NCBI GenBank assembly: GCA_963932145.1
Contig: OZ010603.1
Location: 82,759,255-82,823,254 of the forward strand
DNA from: Acanthosepion lycidas
Taxonomy: Eukaryota > Mollusca > Cephalopoda > Sepiida > Sepiidae
DNA length: 64,000 nt
Direction of reading: 5' to 3'
The notes under the pieces were generated by a model that saw only the letters and a program-made list of their open reading frames with translations, had not been told where the DNA came from and searched no databases. This document shows positions 61,353-64,000 of this stretch, piece after piece (position 1 is the first letter of the stretch; each line of letters begins with the position of its first letter). Made by a program: the position numbers and the translations under genes.

Positions 61353-61960
61353 ATATAACTCAACAAATAAAAAAAAACTACCCACATTTCTCACCCACAC
61401 AAGACTGACAGGCTTACGGAGGTGTGGAGGCCTCACACTTATACACTCACCCACACGAATATACACACTTACACACATCATACGCACTCACTCCCTAATG
61501 AGCCAAATGATAACACACACCCACAGCAATACACACGCTGACACATATCATACTCACTCACTCCCTAAGAACCAAATAACACACACACAAACACTAAACA
61601 GAGACACATCCCCTCATCAAGTCCAATAAAACTGTCAAACTGACCAGAGAATTCATAGCAGCATCCAGCTCTTATCTCAAATAACAACTTAAAAGAGACT
61701 GTTTGACCAACACAAGGAATGTTAGAAGAGTCATGTTAAAAAGATAAAAAAATAAAAAAAACAAATGAAAACTACAGACAAAAGTTCATTTTCTCCATCA
61801 AGACATTCATTTCTGTAGTTTAGTGCTAGCAGCAAGCAGAAATATTTCTACTCCCGATGATGGCCATTTTTGGGCCGAAACTAGTCGAGGAATCTAAATG
61901 GAATAATAATAAAAAAAAACGAAAGAATATTAATCTACAACCCAGTGTGTCTGAGGATTT
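61353..61960 (+). mobile_element. 3' region of the Penelope-like element
   Basis: This directly follows the endonuclease stop codon. It is rich in ACAC and CACTCAC. It includes two diverged copies of about 75 bp (about 61,444-61,514 and 61,515-61,586), each with ACACATCATAC or ACATATCATAC followed by CACTCACTCCCTAA. It then carries the hammerhead-like motif listed separately and ends in an A-rich, then T-rich tract near 61,960-61,980. No second pseudo-LTR copy is visible in this window. Confidence 0.6.
61846..61892 (+). ncRNA. Degenerate hammerhead ribozyme motif of the Penelope-like element
   Basis: The core reads CCGATGA (61,854-61,860), where the hammerhead consensus is CTGATGA, then GGCC (61,862-61,865) pairing with GGCC (61,873-61,876), then GAAA (61,877-61,880). 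Next comes the palindrome ACTAGT (61,880-61,885) and the GTC cleavage triplet (61,884-61,886). Stem I can form from CTC (61,851-61,853) with GAG (61,887-61,889) and TTC (61,846-61,848) with GAA (61,890-61,892), with a 2-nt bulge. Penelope-like elements are known to carry type I hammerheads with minimal stem III, which fits this position after the endonuclease. The T-to-C change in the invariant core should cripple cleavage. There is one extra base (61,861) at the foot of stem II. Confidence 0.7.
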
Positions 61961-61988
61961 TAATTTTTTAATTTTTTTATTGTTCAAC

Positions 61989-62000
61989 ATATATATATAT

Positions 62001-62002
<2 letters not shown>
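61989..62002. repeat. Short (TA)n tract
   Basis: Seven TA dinucleotides precede the module ATTAAAGACATAAATAAATA. Confidence 0.9.
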
Positions 62003-62230
<228 letters not shown>

Positions 62231-62292
62231 GACATTGTCCATTTCTTAATATATGTATATATATCAAAAATAGGTGGTGCAGTTTAATTTAT

Positions 62293-62549
62293 ATTACAAT
62301 GAATCATTCATACAAAACTATATTAATAAAGTTAATGATATCAAATGGCGAAATCTCTTCGCTAAGTATTAGGTTGGTGCGAAAATGATGACGTAATAAT
62401 ATCGTTTTTTGACGTTAAAAAATACGTCAAAAAACGACATTATTACGTCATTATTTTTGCACCAACCTAATATTAATTAAGTAGTTAGCGAAGTGATTTC
62501 GCCATTTTATATCATTAATTTTACTAATTTACTTTTTAATGATTCATTG

Positions 62550-62553
<4 letters not shown>
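62293..62553. mobile_element. Palindromic MITE (about 157 bp) split by a nested mariner foldback
   Basis: The left arm 62,293-62,365 (ATTACAATGAATCATT ... TTAATGATAT ... AATGGCGAAATC, CTTCGCTAA) is matched in inverted orientation by the right arm 62,485-62,553 (TTAGCGAAG, GATTTCGCCATT, ATATCATTAA ... AATGATTCATTGTAAT). The arms are imperfect. The centre is interrupted by the mariner foldback at 62,369-62,470. Without that insertion and its TA duplication the palindrome would be about 157 bp. The right end abuts (TA)n. I do not recognise the family. Confidence 0.78.
62369..62470. mobile_element. 102-bp mariner foldback MITE with TA target duplication
   Basis: TTAGGTTGGTGCGAAAATGA at the left end and the complement of TTAGGTTGGTGCAAAAATAA at the right end. 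The arms run through GACGTAATAAT and CGTTTTTTGACGT with a loop around TTAAAAAATA. TA dinucleotides flank it at 62,367-62,368 and 62,471-62,472, the expected mariner target duplication. It is longer than the 80-bp copy because each arm has an extra GACGTAATAAT-like piece. Confidence 0.86.

Positions 62554-62585
<32 letters not shown>
62552..62585. repeat. (TA)n microsatellite
   Basis: About 16 TA dinucleotides directly at the right end of the split palindromic MITE. Confidence 0.95.
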
Positions 62586-62588
<3 letters not shown>

Positions 62589-62666
62589 AAGAAATATAGT
62601 CTTAAGCTGTGCTATATTTATGGGATAAAGTGCTCAATATCAGAGATAGAGCGCGTGTAAATATAA

Positions 62667-62800
62667 AAGTGAACATAGAAGTCAACACTTAGAGGCGACA
62701 GTCTGTTTCATGCTCGGCGCAATCGTCAGGCACTCGTGGCCTGACGATTGCGTCTAGAATGAAACAGATTTTCGCTTCCAAGTGTTGACTTCTATGTTCA

Positions 62801-62803
<3 letters not shown>
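62667..62803. mobile_element. 137-bp foldback (hairpin) element
   Basis: AAGTGAACATAGAAGTCAAC at 62,667 is complemented by GTTGACTTCTATGTTCACTT ending at 62,803. Pairing continues through ACACTT/AAGTGT, CTGTTTCAT/ATGAAACAG and CGCAATCGTCAGGC/GCCTGACGATTGCG to a small centre with ACTCGTG. It has no coding capacity. The right end runs directly into (TA)n. The termini do not match the mariner family nearby, so it is a separate foldback family that I cannot name. Confidence 0.82.

Positions 62804-62846
<43 letters not shown>
62803..62846. repeat. (TA)n microsatellite
   Basis: About 21 TA dinucleotides abut the foldback on the left. Confidence 0.95.
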
Positions 62847-62848
<2 letters not shown>

Positions 62849-62924
62849 ATAATTGTCAGAAATGAATAAGACCAGAAAACAATGGTATTAAAAAAAATAA
62901 AATAAAAAATAAAAGAAAAAAATG

Positions 62925-62956
62925 ACAATGATTGTTGATAAATCTGGAGCGTCACC
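62925..62956 (+). repeat. 32-bp direct repeat, copy 1
   Basis: ACAATGATTGTTGATAAATC followed by TGGAGCGTCACC. The second copy at 63,581-63,612 differs at 2 of 32 positions and lies 656 bp downstream in the same orientation. The pair could be two members of one dispersed repeat or the ends of a duplicated segment. Confidence 0.8.
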
Positions 62957-63163
62957 ATTTTTAGAGCTTTTAAATTATTAAATCAGTAGGTCAGTTGAAT
63001 TCGCTACCTTGGTTTCAGCCTTGCGGTGACCCCAGGCGATCTTTATCAAATCACCTCTTAACGCTTTATCTTTTTTAAAAATTAATGAACGCTATATTAT
63101 TTTAAAAAAAAATCAATAAACAAACGCACGACGTTGGGTGTAATAGAAAGCGAAGGGTAGGAT

Positions 63164-63166
<3 letters not shown>

Positions 63167-63214
<48 letters not shown>
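63167..63214. repeat. (AAT)n microsatellite
   Basis: Sixteen uninterrupted AAT triplets between GATCTG and AGTGTATCGG. Confidence 0.97.
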
Positions 63215-63215
<1 letters not shown>

Positions 63216-63580
63216 GTGTATCGGTGGGGCGGTTAATCGAATTGTATTTTTTATACAGCCTCATATATGCTTAAGAGGAATTTCCTAATATGTAAGCAAG
63301 GACTCAAGACCTCGAATTTCTTGTTCAAATAGTTCATTTCCGGATCCAAAGAAAATTTTCAACCAGAAATCCGAAAAGTAAAGGCTATTACAAATGTATC
63401 GATGAGGGATTAAATGAAATATACATACTTTCCTGTTATCCGACTTCATATGAACTCAAAAGGAAATTTTTAGTGTGCATGAAACGTGTCATAATTTCCG
63501 ATCTATCATTCAAAATGTTATTTTTGGTCTAGAAATATTATTTCCGCTAAATTTTCTTGATGGCAAAGGTTGCAGATATT

Positions 63581-63612
63581 ACAATGATTGTTGCTAAAGC
63601 TGGAGCGTCACC
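63581..63612 (+). repeat. 32-bp direct repeat, copy 2
   Basis: ACAATGATTGTTGCTAAAGC followed by TGGAGCGTCACC. See the copy at 62,925. Sequence right after the repeat differs between the two copies. Confidence 0.8.
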
Positions 63613-64000
63613 CCTTAATATAGCGTCCATGCCAGCCTGAATGTCCTAGATGGCTAAACCTTTTCTTTTTTTTTACAGATACCATCACAACGTAAAATTT
63701 TGTTCATTTCTAATGATTAATGGACTTTTATTTATTAATCCGGCATATTTTTATTATTCAAACTGTATTTTTAGTGTATAATGTCATTGGATACGACGCA
63801 GTGTTTATTGTCTTCTTTACAGACCAGTTGTGACGAAAAAAAATCTGAGCAAGGAAGTGTGCTTTAAAGGCAAATAGATCCTTGCTTGATTATGAAGCTC
63901 TTGAACATGTCGGAATCAAACGGTTCGAATCCACTATAATTAGATTTTAATTAACATAATGAACTCTCCCGACAGTTTCGACTTATGGGGACGTGAGAAC

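Larger units (their letters stand above)
62847..64000. other. Unassigned AT-rich right end of the window
   Basis: No gene, RNA gene or complete mobile element is recognised in this 1.15 kb. It contains an A-rich stretch (62,888-62,922), the AAT microsatellite, and a 32-bp direct repeat pair (listed separately). There is also a weak similarity between about 63,259-63,340 and 63,443-63,525, both starting C-TCATAT and sharing AGGAA-TT and TTCAAA at similar spacing. A perfect B-box-like GGTTCGAATCC at 63,918 is not part of a tRNA fold. Confidence 0.55.

Noticed and set aside
63890-63940. tRNA gene or tRNA-derived SINE at the perfect B-box-like GGTTCGAATCC (63,918)
   Set aside because: The flanks do not form a T-stem (AACGG against CCACT), no A box or cloverleaf is found upstream, and there is no A-rich tail. 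It is likely a chance match.

Overview
This is eukaryotic, almost certainly animal, DNA with no intact protein-coding gene. About nine tenths of the window (1 to about 57,608) is one uninterrupted head-to-tail satellite array with a 200-bp monomer, about 288 copies. The array enters from beyond the left edge: base 1 is position 81 of a monomer. The other 6.4 kb is a typical invertebrate repeat graveyard: mariner-type foldback MITEs in or beside long (TA)n tracts, a degraded Penelope-like element with a hammerhead-ribozyme-like motif, two LINE C-terminal remnants, a non-autonomous hAT-type element, and CA/TGA/AAT microsatellites. The combination (TA-rich microsatellites, Penelope elements, mariner MITEs, LINE tails ending in TGA repeats) suggests a mollusc, perhaps a cephalopod. 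That is inference from repeat style, not proof.

Array layout. Here 'unit position 1' is the first base of ATGCAAAT. Two monomer families, A and B, differ at about a dozen linked positions. A fills 1-18,110: it is very homogeneous and organised in 6- and 12-monomer higher-order repeats up to 9,718, then more diverged. After a transition near 18,111-18,510, B fills the array to about 56,600. B has two main haplotypes, B1 (GATCACTGTTTTTTT, CTACTC, CCATAC) and B2 (GATCATTGTCTATTT, CTACGC, CCATTC), plus recombinants. One island of A sequence (about 44,476-44,820) sits alone inside B. Many nested higher-order repeats, from 2 to 20 monomers, can be followed by private mutations. The last kilobase (56,600-57,608) is badly diverged and A-like, as expected at an array edge that escapes homogenisation. 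No transposon has inserted anywhere in the 57 kb.

The many 67-84 residue open frames inside the array are by-products of a low-divergence repeat and are not annotated as genes. The period is not a multiple of three, and each frame opens and closes in the same 10-nt ATGCAAATAA.

Right flank, in order: unassigned sequence with a CA microsatellite (57,609-58,073); LINE C-terminal pseudogene with AAAT/TGA tail (58,074-58,578); unassigned (58,579-58,867); hAT-type element with 8-bp target duplication (58,868-59,797); CpG-rich island of unknown role (about 59,820-60,280); second LINE tail (about 60,411-60,545); mariner foldbacks and TA tracts (60,564-60,823); Penelope GIY-YIG endonuclease pseudogene and 3' region with a hammerhead-like motif (60,824-61,960); more mariner foldbacks, one nested in a larger palindrome (61,989-62,585); a 137-bp foldback (62,667-62,803); and about 1.1 kb of unassigned AT-rich sequence with an AAT microsatellite and a 32-bp direct repeat pair.
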